Assembly (NCBI GenBank): GCA_015056415.1
Contig: SVGJ01000006.1
Coordinates: forward strand, 25,226-89,225
From: Clostridiales bacterium
Lineage (GTDB): Bacteria; Bacillota; Clostridia; Christensenellales; Aristaeellaceae
Direction: 5' to 3'
DNA length: 64,000 nucleotides
The translations under genes and the position numbers were made by a program. Positions within the stretch are counted from its first letter, which is position 1. The number at the start of each line of letters is the position of its first letter. Shown one piece after another: positions 7,433 to 16,942 of this stretch. Below the pieces are notes generated by a model. That model did no database searches, was not told the DNA's origin, and saw only the letters and a program-made list of their open reading frames with translations.

Positions 7433-8608
7433 TCACTTTCGCAGGGCGGCGTCAAGCATGGATGCCATGTTGGAGTTCGGGTCGGAATTCCAGCTCCATA
7501 CGGCGCAGCCAAGCATGTCGTTGGCACGGAGCCAGGTGATCTTTTCATCGATGGAGCGCTGGTTTTCGCCGCTGACGAAGTTCTCGCCGTTGAACCAGTA
7601 GGCAGCGCAGGCGCTCTCGTCGTAGTGGGCGGTATAGCCCTGGCTTTCCAGGGCAAGCTGCTCGTCAAAGCCGATGCTCTTGTTGCCGCTGGTGGCTGCA
7701 CGCTGGTTAAGGCCTGTGCCGCCGCCACTCACCTGCCGCCACACCTTGGCATAGGAAGGGAAGCCCAGCAGCATCTTGCCCTCGCTCAGGCCGCTCTCGG
7801 CCATCAGCTTCACGGCGCGGGCGCCGCTGTTTCGCCTGTCCTCATTGGGATACAGGCCGGAGTGGTGCCCAGTGATCTTGTCAAAGCCGCTCAGGTCGTA
7901 GGTCATCAGCACTGCCTGATCCACCAGCTTGTCGAGCTTGCCGCCATTCACAGCCTGAAGCTGCTCCTCGCCGCAGCCAATAGCCACGGAAAGCAGGTAG
8001 TCACGGCCACGCTCGCTTTGACGCTCATCCAGGCCCGCGCGCAACAGGGCCAGGAGCTCGTACCAGTTTTCCTCGTCCTCGGGGCGGCTCACAATGCCTG
8101 CCGCAGAGGAGCCGGGATATTCCCAGTCGATGTCCACGCCCACAAAGCCGTGGGCGTCCATCAGCGTCAGGATGCTGTCCGCCAGCTTCTGCCGGCCCTC
8201 CGCCGTGGCGCAGGCGTCGGAAAAGCCCTCCGCGCCCCATCCGCCCACGCTGACCACACCGTCAATGTGAGGATTGCGCCGCAGATAGCGTTCCACCACT
8301 TCAATGTTGCGCCAGTGATCGCCGGTGGCCTCGCCATTCTCGATCAGTGCGAAAGAGAAATTCAGCTGGTCGATCAGGTGCGCGTGCTCGTCCCGCAGGC
8401 TCAGGTTTCCACCGTCATAGGCGTACATCACGATGCGGCCATGGCGACCCTCATGGGGGGCAACCGTCTCCGCCGCGCGCTCGTGATCTGAATACAGGGC
8501 CGAAGCCGCTGTGATTCCTGTCATCATCATTACAACAACTCCCATTCCCCATCGGCAAAGCTTATGCTTCACCGTTTTATCCTTTGTGCGCGGCTGATCG
8601 TTTTTCAC
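7433..8608 (-). CDS. Glycoside hydrolase family 18 protein, membrane-anchored or secreted
   Basis: The 391-residue protein has an N-terminal hydrophobic segment near residues 18-38 (signal anchor or peptide) followed by a GH18 TIM barrel. The catalytic motif DxxDxDxE appears as GVDIDWEYP, with the preceding strand VVSVGGWG and a later LMTYDLSG strand. Such enzymes cut beta-1,4 bonds in chitin, peptidoglycan or cortex-like polymers; YaaH/SleL-type relatives act in spores, but no LysM domain is attached here. The GTG at 8608 is preferred because GGAGGTGA lies at 8614-8621; the upstream ATG at 8668 lacks a ribosome site. It is divergent from udk. Confidence 0.88.
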   Translation of the reverse strand: MKNDQPRTKDKTVKHKLCRWGMGVVVMMMTGITAASALYSDHERAAETVAPHEGRHGRIVMYAYDGGNLSLRDEHAHLIDQLNFSFALIENGEATGDHWRNIEVVERYLRRNPHIDGVVSVGGWGAEGFSDACATAEGRQKLADSILTLMDAHGFVGVDIDWEYPGSSAAGIVSRPEDEENWYELLALLRAGLDERQSERGRDYLLSVAIGCGEEQLQAVNGGKLDKLVDQAVLMTYDLSGFDKITGHHSGLYPNEDRRNSGARAVKLMAESGLSEGKMLLGFPSYAKVWRQVSGGGTGLNQRAATSGNKSIGFDEQLALESQGYTAHYDESACAAYWFNGENFVSGENQRSIDEKITWLRANDMLGCAVWSWNSDPNSNMASMLDAALRK

Positions 8609-8639
8609 CGCGCTCACCTCCGGACAAGTTTTCGCGTAT

Positions 8640-8668
8640 ATGATAACATACGCGTGTCCGCTTGTCAT
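8640..8668 (-). promoter_or_regulatory. Promoter for the GH18 gene
   Basis: On the minus strand ATGACA (8663-8668) and TATCAT (8640-8645) are 17 bases apart, about 30 bases before the GTG start. Confidence 0.55.
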
Positions 8669-8700
8669 TGGTAATGTGTAGCATCCTGTCGAAATAGGAC

Positions 8701-8729
8701 TTGACAGCCCCGGGCAAGTGGCGTATCTT
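8701..8729 (+). promoter_or_regulatory. Sigma-A type promoter for udk
   Basis: A perfect TTGACA (8701-8706) is followed after 17 bases by TATCTT (8724-8729), about 30 bases before the udk start. Confidence 0.75.
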
Positions 8730-8759
8730 TACCATAGAATGATTGCGGAGGTACATGAT

Positions 8760-9380
8760 ATGCTGTTCATCGGCATCTGCGGCGCCAGCGGCAGCGGCAA
8801 ATCCACCCTGGCGGAAAGTCTCCAGGCCCGGCTGGGCGAGCGGTGCCTCGTCATGCAGCAGGACGCCTATTATATCGACCACTCCCACCTCCCCTTCGAG
8901 GAGCGGGTGCTGCTGAATTATGACGAACCCTCCATTTTCGACCATGATCTGCTCCTGCAGGACATCAGGATGCTCATGGCCGGCGAGCCCATCACCCGCA
9001 AGGCCTATGACTATGCCAACCATCGCCGCGCCGACACAGGCGAGATCATCCAGCCCCGTGAGGTCATGATCCTGGAAGGCATCCACACCTTCCACGATCC
9101 CCGGCTGTGCGATCTGATGTACCTGAAGCTCTACATGAACGTGGAGACCGACATCTGCCTTTTGCGGCGCATCCACCGGGACATCAAGGAGCGCGGCCGC
9201 GATATCGACGGCATCTCCGCCCAGTACCTGAACACCGTGAAGCCCATGTATGATAAATATATCAAGAATTACATCAACGAGGCCGACGTCATCGTGGCCC
9301 GGGGCGGCAAGAACGCCCGCATCGTGGATATCCTCACCGGCTATGTTGAAGATCAGTTAGCCAGGAACACTACCCTGTAA
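8760..9380 (+). CDS. udk: Uridine kinase
   Basis: It phosphorylates uridine and cytidine to UMP and CMP in pyrimidine salvage. The 206-residue protein, a normal length, begins with the P-loop GASGSGKST at residues 8-16. It also has the HPxxFD-equivalent NYDEPSIFDHD region, RKAYDYANHRR, and the ILEGIHTFHDPRL strand with the lid RDIKERGRDI. The ATG at 8760 follows GGAGG at 8747-8751. It stands alone with its own promoter and terminator, divergent from the GH18 gene. The TIFD variation makes a phosphoribulokinase assignment unlikely. Confidence 0.93.
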   Translation: MLFIGICGASGSGKSTLAESLQARLGERCLVMQQDAYYIDHSHLPFEERVLLNYDEPSIFDHDLLLQDIRMLMAGEPITRKAYDYANHRRADTGEIIQPREVMILEGIHTFHDPRLCDLMYLKLYMNVETDICLLRRIHRDIKERGRDIDGISAQYLNTVKPMYDKYIKNYINEADVIVARGGKNARIVDILTGYVEDQLARNTTL

Positions 9381-9402
9381 GCAGCCAAGCGGCTGCTTTT
9401 TT
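9380..9402 (+). terminator. Intrinsic terminator of udk
   Basis: AGCAGCC and GGCTGCT pair around the loop AAGC and are followed by a T run; the hairpin begins at the stop codon. Confidence 0.85.
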
Positions 9403-9421
9403 CTTGGTCAGGGCTTTTCTT

Positions 9422-10540
9422 TTATGCCAGGATGCCCTTCCAGCGCCAGTCCCTCGACCAGCGGGTCAGGGGGGCCGGAGCGCCGGCGGTGATCCGGCCA
9501 GCCAGCTTCTCACCCACGGAATCAGCGGGCGTGGCGGTGCACATCAGCACCGCGTCCTCCGCCGGAATGCCCCAAAGCAGCAGGTTTTCAAAGGCCTTAC
9601 GCATCGTCAGGACCGATCCGGCCAGTGTGCCATCCGTCAGGCGGGCCGCGCCATCCTTGACATACACCGTCTGTCCGCCCAGCGCGTACTGCCCCTCAGG
9701 CATTCCGGCAGCCTCCATGGCGTCGGTGATGACCACAGTCCTAGCCGCGCCCTTGGCACGGACGATCAGCCGCACCACATCCGGGTGCAGATGAATCCCG
9801 TCGCAGATCATCTCGGTATACAGGCGATCATCCACCAGCGACGCACCAGGAACGCCAGGCTCACGGTGATGCAGCCCTGTCTGCGCATTGAAGGTGTGCG
9901 TCACCCGTGTCGCACCCCAGTCAGCGGCGAGGTGAACCTCTTCCGCCGTGGCGTTGGTATGGCCAACGGATATTTGCACCCCCAGCTGCACAGCCCGGCG
10001 GATGAACGCCTCGCCGCCCGGCAGCTCCGGCGCCACGGTCATCACCCGCACCGTCTCCGGATGCTCATCGCACAGCGCCATGAACACATCCATATCCGGC
10101 AGACAAAAATGCTCCTTCACCTGCGCGCCGCATCTCTCCGGCGCCATGAAGGGCGCTTCCATATGCGTGCCAAGTACCAGCGCGCCATGGTGCTCAGGCT
10201 GCTCCATCACACGGCGGATCCCCGCCACCCCAGCGCGGGTGTCCTCCGGCGCTGCGCTCATGGTAGTAGGCAGGAAAGCCGCCACGCCCAACCGGAACAG
10301 TTCCCGGCTCATAGCGCGCACGGCCGTCTCGCCCTGCATAGCGTCATTGCCCCGGCAGGCGTGGATGTGGCACTCCACAAACCCCGGCAGCAGATAATCC
10401 CCCGCCAGATCCACGGCGTCCTCATACAGGCCATTGCTCAGCCCCTGCCCGATCTCCTGCACGCGGCCATTATGCACGCGCACCTCCATACCCGCGCAAA
10501 ACCGCCCGCCAATAAACGCTGTAGCGTTACGAATCAACAT
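9422..10540 (-). CDS. nagA: N-acetylglucosamine-6-phosphate deacetylase
   Basis: It removes acetate from GlcNAc-6-phosphate during amino-sugar or wall recycling. The 372-residue amidohydrolase has the metal-binding PGFVECHIHACRG motif, an HMEAPF loop carrying the bridging Glu, HTNA and HTFNAQ histidine motifs, and the catalytic Asp in VVITDAMEAAG. Length and layout match NagA. The ATG at 10540 is chosen because GGGGTG precedes it; a GTG at 10549 would add three residues. It is not next to nagB, but it lies two genes from the glycolytic cggR-pgk-tpiA set. Palindrome arrays lie upstream of it. Confidence 0.93.
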   Translation of the reverse strand: MLIRNATAFIGGRFCAGMEVRVHNGRVQEIGQGLSNGLYEDAVDLAGDYLLPGFVECHIHACRGNDAMQGETAVRAMSRELFRLGVAAFLPTTMSAAPEDTRAGVAGIRRVMEQPEHHGALVLGTHMEAPFMAPERCGAQVKEHFCLPDMDVFMALCDEHPETVRVMTVAPELPGGEAFIRRAVQLGVQISVGHTNATAEEVHLAADWGATRVTHTFNAQTGLHHREPGVPGASLVDDRLYTEMICDGIHLHPDVVRLIVRAKGAARTVVITDAMEAAGMPEGQYALGGQTVYVKDGAARLTDGTLAGSVLTMRKAFENLLLWGIPAEDAVLMCTATPADSVGEKLAGRITAGAPAPLTRWSRDWRWKGILA

Positions 10541-10600
10541 ACGCAGCACCCCAATCTATCCGCAGTATACCCCGAACGCCACCATCTGTCAACGTCGCTC

Positions 10601-10639
10601 CCCCGCGTCGCGGCGCATCCATCATGCGCCGTGACCCCC
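10601..10639. repeat. Dispersed 35-39 bp GC-rich palindrome
   Basis: CCCCGCGTCGCGGCGCA and TGCGCCGTGACCCCC are near-complementary arms around a short centre. The same element occurs at 7384-7420, 11817-11854, 11957-11990, 25729-25762 and 25773-25810, in both orientations, always between genes. Confidence 0.8.
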
Positions 10640-10675
10640 GCAAAAGAAAAACCCACCTTCATCACTGAAAGTGGG

Positions 10676-10875
10676 TTTCGAAAGGGCTGAAAGCCCTTCG
10701 CGGGTTGCCAGGGCAGAGCCCTGGCCGGGTTGCCAGGGCAGAGCCCTGACCGGGTTGCCAGGGCAGAGCCCTGACCGGGTTGTCAGGGCAGAGCCCTGGC
10801 CGGGTTGTCAGGGCAGAGCCCTGACCGGGTTGTCAGGGCAGAGCCCTGACCGGGGTGCAGGGGCAGAGCCTCTGC
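10676..10875. repeat. Six tandem 25-bp units plus flanking hairpin behind tpiA
   Basis: Units of 25 bases (CGGGTTGYCAGGGCAGAGCCCTGRC) run from 10701 to 10850 with differences at only two positions. A degenerate seventh unit reaches the tpiA stop codon, and an AAAGGGCT/AGCCCTT hairpin (about 10680-10700) stands on the other side. Each unit contains the palindrome CAGGGCAGAGCCCTG. The units are directly abutting, with no unique spacers, and the region has no credible gene. It lies downstream of tpiA on the minus strand, where it could fold into a chain of hairpins in the transcript. Confidence 0.9.
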
Positions 10876-11628
<753 letters not shown>

Positions 11629-11684
11629 AATCTTTACCTCTTTCTTTGAAACCTTTGGTTTCAAGCTTCCCTTGTTTCGCCCGC

Positions 11685-12030
11685 TGCGACCAAAGGGGCT
11701 TTGCCCCTTTGGAAACCCCACCAGAGAGGCTCTGCCTCTCTGGACTCTCCGCTCAAGGGTCTTCGACCCTTAAGAATCCCTTTCGGGGTGATTGGAGCTG
11801 GGTGGTTTCCCTTGTTGGGATCACGGCGCACGGAGGGTGCGCCGCGACGCGGGGATTGCTTCTTTTCTTGAAAACGTCCCTGCGGGTAGTTGCCGCAGGG
11901 ACAGTTGGTACCAGTAGTTCGCCGTCGGCAGACTGTAATCGTATCCGCCGGGCTCTGCGTCGCGGCGCATCCATTATGCGCCGTGACCCCTGCTAAGGAG
12001 TCTTGACGCGCGGGAGCGCCGAAACGGGTC
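11685..12030. repeat. Intergenic palindrome arrays between pgk and tpiA
   Basis: This 410-base gap holds successive hairpins: AAAGGGGCTTTGCCCCTTTGG (about 11692-11712), CCAGAGAGGCTCTGCCTCTCTGG (about 11720-11742) and CTCAAGGGTCTTCGACCCTTAAG (about 11753-11775). Two inverted copies of the dispersed GC-rich palindrome follow (11817-11854 and 11957-11990), flanking a GTCCCTGCGG/CCGCAGGGAC hairpin at about 11877-11903. I see no gene. The structures may attenuate or stabilise the transcript between pgk and tpiA. Confidence 0.75.
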
Positions 12031-12038
12031 GAAGACCC

Positions 12039-13235
<1,197 letters not shown>

Positions 13236-13261
13236 GATACAACACTCCTTTGAATCGTTTG

Positions 13262-13300
13262 CATAGTTTGCATTTATTGCAAAAGCCTGGTTTCAGGCGT
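13262..13300 (-). promoter_or_regulatory. Possible regulatory hairpin and repeats in the cggR-pgk gap
   Basis: The 69-base gap holds a small hairpin (GCCTG/CAGGC arms, 13285-13298) followed on the minus strand by a short T run. Next come two spaced TGCAAAC-like repeats. It could be a weak terminator or processing site, or part of a separate pgk promoter; none of these can be decided from the sequence. Confidence 0.35.
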
Positions 13301-13304
13301 GCAA

Positions 13305-14336
13305 TCAGTTTTGACCGGCCAAGTCCAGCATGGCTTTGGCCGCGCCCTCGTCGGTAATGAGGGCCGCGTGGGGATACCGGCGCATGATGGCCGCGATGGC
13401 TTGCGCCTTGCGCTTGCCTGCCGCCACGGCGATCATCTGGCAGGAGGGCATCAGCCTGTTCAGGTCCACACCCACACTGGAGGAGGCCAGAAGCACTTCG
13501 CCTTTCTGGTTGAAATAGTAGCCCAGCGTCTCAGCCACGGCGCCGCCTTCTTCCAGCCTGCGCATCTGCGGCACAGAGAGCTTGCGCTCCTGGGCGCTTT
13601 CATCCGCCCGGCCGATGCCGTGGAGGATCACATCAGCCCGCTGGAGGCGGTCCATCGCCTCGCGGACCTCGGGCACCTTGAGCATCTCCTGCATGGCGGA
13701 GGCGTCCATCCTGTCGGGCAGGTGAATCAGCCGATGATGGCCGCCCAGCCGCTGGGCGATCTCCGCCGCCAGGGTGTTGGCCTGATACGCCACCGACCGG
13801 CCAAGGCCGCCCCGGGCAGGCACCACCATGACATTCAATGGTGTGGCGGACTGCATGTATTTCGCTGCTGCCGCCATGGTGCTGCCGCCGGTCACCGCCA
13901 GGGTACTGCCGTTCTGCAGTATGGCCCGTACCCGTTGCGCCGCCATGCGGCCAACGTCCTGCAGGACGCTTTCGTCCGCGTCCGCGTCGCCGGCAGCCAC
14001 ATGCACCTTGCCGATGCCATAGGCCGCGGCCAGGCGGAGTTCCAGGTCAGTCAGGCCATGTACAGCGCGGTTGAAGGCCTGTACAGCCGGCATAAGCTCG
14101 CTGCCCTTGGCAGTGAGCATCATACCGGAGGCGTTCAGGTCGATCAGCCCCTCCTCCTTGAGGAGCGCTGCGTCGCTGCGGACTTCCCTCTCCGGGAGCT
14201 GCAGCCTTGCCGCCAGTTGACGGCGCCCTACCGGAGCCATGGCCGCGATACGTTCCAGCACCAGCGCGCGGCGGGCAAACTCCCCCGCCAGGTCCGGCGC
14301 CAGCTGCCGCATCAATCGCACGAAATCGTACTGCAT
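13305..14336 (-). CDS. cggR: Central glycolytic genes regulator CggR (SorC/DeoR-type sensor)
   Basis: This transcription repressor of the glycolytic operon senses fructose-1,6-bisphosphate in well-studied relatives. The 343-residue protein has an N-terminal helix-turn-helix (about residues 20-75, GRRQLAARLQLPEREVRSDAALL) and a long SorC sugar-phosphate-binding domain with VAVTGGST-like and ILHGIGRADE segments. Position first in front of pgk-tpiA confirms the assignment. The second of two close ATGs (14336) is chosen because GGAGGGG lies eight bases upstream. Absence of gap directly downstream is unusual for a CggR operon. Confidence 0.9.
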   Translation of the reverse strand: MQYDFVRLMRQLAPDLAGEFARRALVLERIAAMAPVGRRQLAARLQLPEREVRSDAALLKEEGLIDLNASGMMLTAKGSELMPAVQAFNRAVHGLTDLELRLAAAYGIGKVHVAAGDADADESVLQDVGRMAAQRVRAILQNGSTLAVTGGSTMAAAAKYMQSATPLNVMVVPARGGLGRSVAYQANTLAAEIAQRLGGHHRLIHLPDRMDASAMQEMLKVPEVREAMDRLQRADVILHGIGRADESAQERKLSVPQMRRLEEGGAVAETLGYYFNQKGEVLLASSSVGVDLNRLMPSCQMIAVAAGKRKAQAIAAIMRRYPHAALITDEGAAKAMLDLAGQN

Positions 14337-14369
14337 GGTCATCCCCTCCGGGCACACTCCGTCCCATCC

Positions 14370-14398
14370 ATCATACCACGAACACCCAATCATTTCAA
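14370..14398 (-). promoter_or_regulatory. Sigma-A type promoter for cggR
   Basis: On the minus strand TTGAAA (14393-14398) and TATGAT (14370-14375) are 17 bases apart, about 35 bases before the start codon. Any CggR operator would be expected here, but no clear GGGAC-type repeat is visible. Confidence 0.7.
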
Positions 14399-14440
14399 GG
14401 GTTTTGACAAAGTTTTAACGGGCTTTGAGAGACAATCCTC

Positions 14441-15472
14441 TCATTCCTGCTCCGGCCGGACAAAATCCGCCCAGGTGCGGTTCTTGAACATGGCGCGGAA
14501 CTGCTTGTATTTGTACGAATCGCGCCAGCCGTTATCCGTGCAGGAGCCGATGGTGAAGTTAGCGTTGGTCTCGGGGTTCGCCTCGATATAGCGGGTCTGC
14601 TGTTCCTTGCTCACGCCGGCCTGGGTGCACCAGAAGCGCTCCAGCTCCAGCCCGTCCAGCACGGAAAGATCGGTATCCTGCAGCTTGGTACGGCACAGGT
14701 TCAAGTCCCGCAGGTTCTTCAGCCCGGCCAGAGGCGTAACATCCTTGATGTTGTTCATGAACAGCTCAACGTATTCCAGCTTCTCCAGCTGGGCGATGGG
14801 CGTGATGTCCGTGATCTCGTTGTCCGCCAGGATCAGCACCTCCAGTTCGGGCAGGTACTGCAGCCAGGTCAGGTCCTTCACGGCGTTGTGACCGATGTCC
14901 AGTGCCTTCAGGCCGGGGACGTACTTCAGGTTCTCAAAGCTCTTCTCCGTCAGGTCGGGCTTCTCGCCCACCTTCTTCTGGGTGGAGAAGGCTGTGGCGT
15001 CGCTGCGGAGGCGGTACTTGCTGGAGATATACACCAGCCAGTTGAACTGGATCTCGGGGTATTCCTCCATCAGCGGTACGATGATCTTATTATCCAGCTC
15101 CCGGTGATTGAAGGAGTTGACCGTCTTCACATTGGGCATGTTTTCAAGAAACCAGCGCAGATCGTCCTCCGTCACCTTGGCCTTGCCGTTGTCCAGGTCC
15201 AGCACTTCGCTTTCGCTGTCGATCCAGCTGTTGCAGTACCAGATGGTGAACCTGAAGGTGGAGCCCTCCGGCATGGAAGCCATGAGCCGCTTCAGCTGCT
15301 TGACGGAGAACTTCGTCTGGCCGATGTCAAACTCCATGGGCTGTTCTTCCTGGATGTAGGCCTCCACCTTGTTGATCTTGGTCTTGTCCAGATCGTTTTC
15401 ACCGGCCATGGCGCAGGTGAAAACCGCGGCGATCGCCAGCGTCAGGGCCAACAGCCTGCAAAAATGCTTCAT
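14441..15472 (-). CDS. Secreted leucine-rich-repeat protein
   Basis: The 343-residue protein begins with a signal peptide (MKHFCRLLALTLAIAAVF, cleavage near AMA-GE). A unique N-terminal domain of about 150 residues is followed by at least four leucine-rich repeats (LKALDIGHNAVKDLTWLQYLP, then LEVLILADNEITDITPIAQ, LEYVELFMNNIKDVTPLAG, LRDLNLCRTKL) of the bacterial internalin-like or SDS22-like 21-23-residue type, and a capping C-terminal region. There is no wall-sorting LPxTG and no membrane anchor, so it is probably released or bound non-covalently. It has a GGAGG site and shares a short divergent intergenic region with the BofA-like gene. The ligand is unknown. Confidence 0.8.
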   Translation of the reverse strand: MKHFCRLLALTLAIAAVFTCAMAGENDLDKTKINKVEAYIQEEQPMEFDIGQTKFSVKQLKRLMASMPEGSTFRFTIWYCNSWIDSESEVLDLDNGKAKVTEDDLRWFLENMPNVKTVNSFNHRELDNKIIVPLMEEYPEIQFNWLVYISSKYRLRSDATAFSTQKKVGEKPDLTEKSFENLKYVPGLKALDIGHNAVKDLTWLQYLPELEVLILADNEITDITPIAQLEKLEYVELFMNNIKDVTPLAGLKNLRDLNLCRTKLQDTDLSVLDGLELERFWCTQAGVSKEQQTRYIEANPETNANFTIGSCTDNGWRDSYKYKQFRAMFKNRTWADFVRPEQE

Positions 15473-15529
15473 GATTGGTTCAGCCTCCTTTGGCCTTGTG
15501 CATAGACTGCACCAGGGAGGTGCATCTGC

Positions 15530-15787
15530 ATGGTGGTTATCTATCCGCGCCTGCTCCTGCTTGTGGCCGGGGTGGGCGCCGGCTTGTGCGTCCTTGCACT
15601 GCGTTTTGACCCGGCAAAGCCATCAGCCGGATTCCTGCGTAGCTGCGTCGCGGGGCTTTTCAGCCTGCTGGCGTGGAACGCCCTGCCCCTGCCGCACCTG
15701 GGCGTAAATCCCCTTTCGGCCTGGCTGGCAGGCGTTCTGGGGCTGCCGGGGCTGGGGCTTCTGGCGGTGCTGGCGCGTCTCAGTTAG
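15530..15787 (+). CDS. BofA-like membrane protein (pro-sigma-K processing inhibitor family)
   Basis: The 85-residue protein has two or three hydrophobic segments. Its last third, running NPLSAWLAGVLGLPGLGLLAVL, matches the conserved end of BofA proteins (N-x3-A-x2-G-x2-GxPG-x5). In Bacillus, BofA holds the SpoIVFB protease inactive in the forespore outer membrane until late sporulation; the same role here is inferred from family. It starts at an ATG behind GGGAGGTG (15515-15522). It is not beside recR, its usual neighbour. Its stop codon overlaps the end of the converging thiI by four bases. Confidence 0.72.
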   Translation: MVVIYPRLLLLVAGVGAGLCVLALRFDPAKPSAGFLRSCVAGLFSLLAWNALPLPHLGVNPLSAWLAGVLGLPGLGLLAVLARLS

Positions 15788-16929
15788 CAGTGGTGGATCT
15801 CGATGCCGGCAATGGCTTCCTCGATCAGCGCCTCGGCGTCCAGTCTGCTCTCGCCCTCCAGAATCTTGTCCATCTTGGGATTGGTGGCGGGATGCTTGGG
15901 CGTGAACACGGTGCAGCAGTCCTCAAAGGGCAGCGAGGAGGTCTCGAAGGTGCCGATCTTCTGGGCAATATCGATGATCTCCACCTTGTCGAAGCCGATC
16001 ACCGGCCGGAAGACAGGCATGGTGACCACGCTGTCGGTGGTACCCAGGGCGGCCATGGTCTGGCTGGCCACCTGACCGATGCTCTCGCCGGTGATCAGCG
16101 CGCTGGCGTGCTCCATCTGCGCCACGCGCTCGGCTATGCGCATCATGAAACGGCGCATGATGAGGGTGGTGTAATCATCGGGGCACTTCTCGTGGATCTC
16201 CATCTGGATCTTGGTGAAGGGTACCACGTGCACCCGGATACCGCAGCAGCTCTCGGAAAGGATGCGGGCCAGATCCAGCACCTTTTCCAGGGCGCGGTCG
16301 CTGGTGTAGGGGTAGGAGTGGAAGTGCACCGCGCTGATCTGCACGCCGCGCTTAGCGATCATCCAGCCGGCCACAGGGCTGTCGATGCCGCCGGAAAGCA
16401 GCAGCGTAGCCCGGCCGTTGGTGCCCACAGGCATACCGCCCACGGCAGGGATGACCTTCACATACAGGTAGGCAAGGTCGCGGATCTCCACATTCACGGT
16501 GTAGTCCGGGTTCTTCACATCCACCTTCAGGTCGGGATTGGAGCGCAGGATGCGCCCGCCCACCTGGGCGTTGATCTGGGGGGAATCCATGAAATACCGC
16601 TTGTCGCTGCGGCGGGCAGAAACCTTGAAGGTGCCCTTCAGGCCCGAGACCATGTTCACCGCCTGCTGGCAGATGGCCTCGAAATCATCCTTGGGCATCT
16701 CGATGGCCGGGCACACGCTGTGCACACCGAAGACCTTGGTCACCCGGCGGATACACTCCTCCTGATCGGTGAAATCGGACACGAAAATACGGCTGTCATT
16801 CACCCAGACATTGCCGCCCAGCTCCTTCACCGCGTGCTTGATCTTCTTGACAAGCTCGCGGATAAAATACGGGCGGTTCAGGCCCTTGAGGAAAATCTCG
16901 CCATATCGGACCAGCAGCAACTCGCGCAT
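15784..16929 (-). CDS. thiI: tRNA 4-thiouridine synthetase ThiI
   Basis: It adenylates and thiolates U8 of tRNA and in many bacteria also supplies sulfur for thiamine. The 381-residue protein has a ferredoxin-like N-terminal domain, a THUMP domain (about residues 60-165) and the PP-loop LLSGGIDSPVAGWM. It ends after the ATPase domain; the C-terminal rhodanese domain of the E. coli enzyme is absent, as in Bacillus ThiI. That fits the cysteine desulfurase gene 13 bases upstream, which probably delivers sulfur directly. The ATG at 16929 follows AGGAGAG. Confidence 0.95.
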   Translation of the reverse strand: MRELLLVRYGEIFLKGLNRPYFIRELVKKIKHAVKELGGNVWVNDSRIFVSDFTDQEECIRRVTKVFGVHSVCPAIEMPKDDFEAICQQAVNMVSGLKGTFKVSARRSDKRYFMDSPQINAQVGGRILRSNPDLKVDVKNPDYTVNVEIRDLAYLYVKVIPAVGGMPVGTNGRATLLLSGGIDSPVAGWMIAKRGVQISAVHFHSYPYTSDRALEKVLDLARILSESCCGIRVHVVPFTKIQMEIHEKCPDDYTTLIMRRFMMRIAERVAQMEHASALITGESIGQVASQTMAALGTTDSVVTMPVFRPVIGFDKVEIIDIAQKIGTFETSSLPFEDCCTVFTPKHPATNPKMDKILEGESRLDAEALIEEAIAGIEIHHC

Positions 16930-16942
16930 GGTAACTCTCCTA

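Noticed and set aside
9422..9500. Possible frameshift near the end of nagA
   Set aside because: The last 20 residues look diverged, but the reading frame ends with a plausible RDWRWKGILA and length is normal.
10701..10850. Possible CRISPR array
   Set aside because: Repeats abut directly and there are no unique spacers or cas genes.
13262..13300. Clear terminator between cggR and pgk
   Set aside because: The stem is only five bases and the T run is short; reported only as a possible site.
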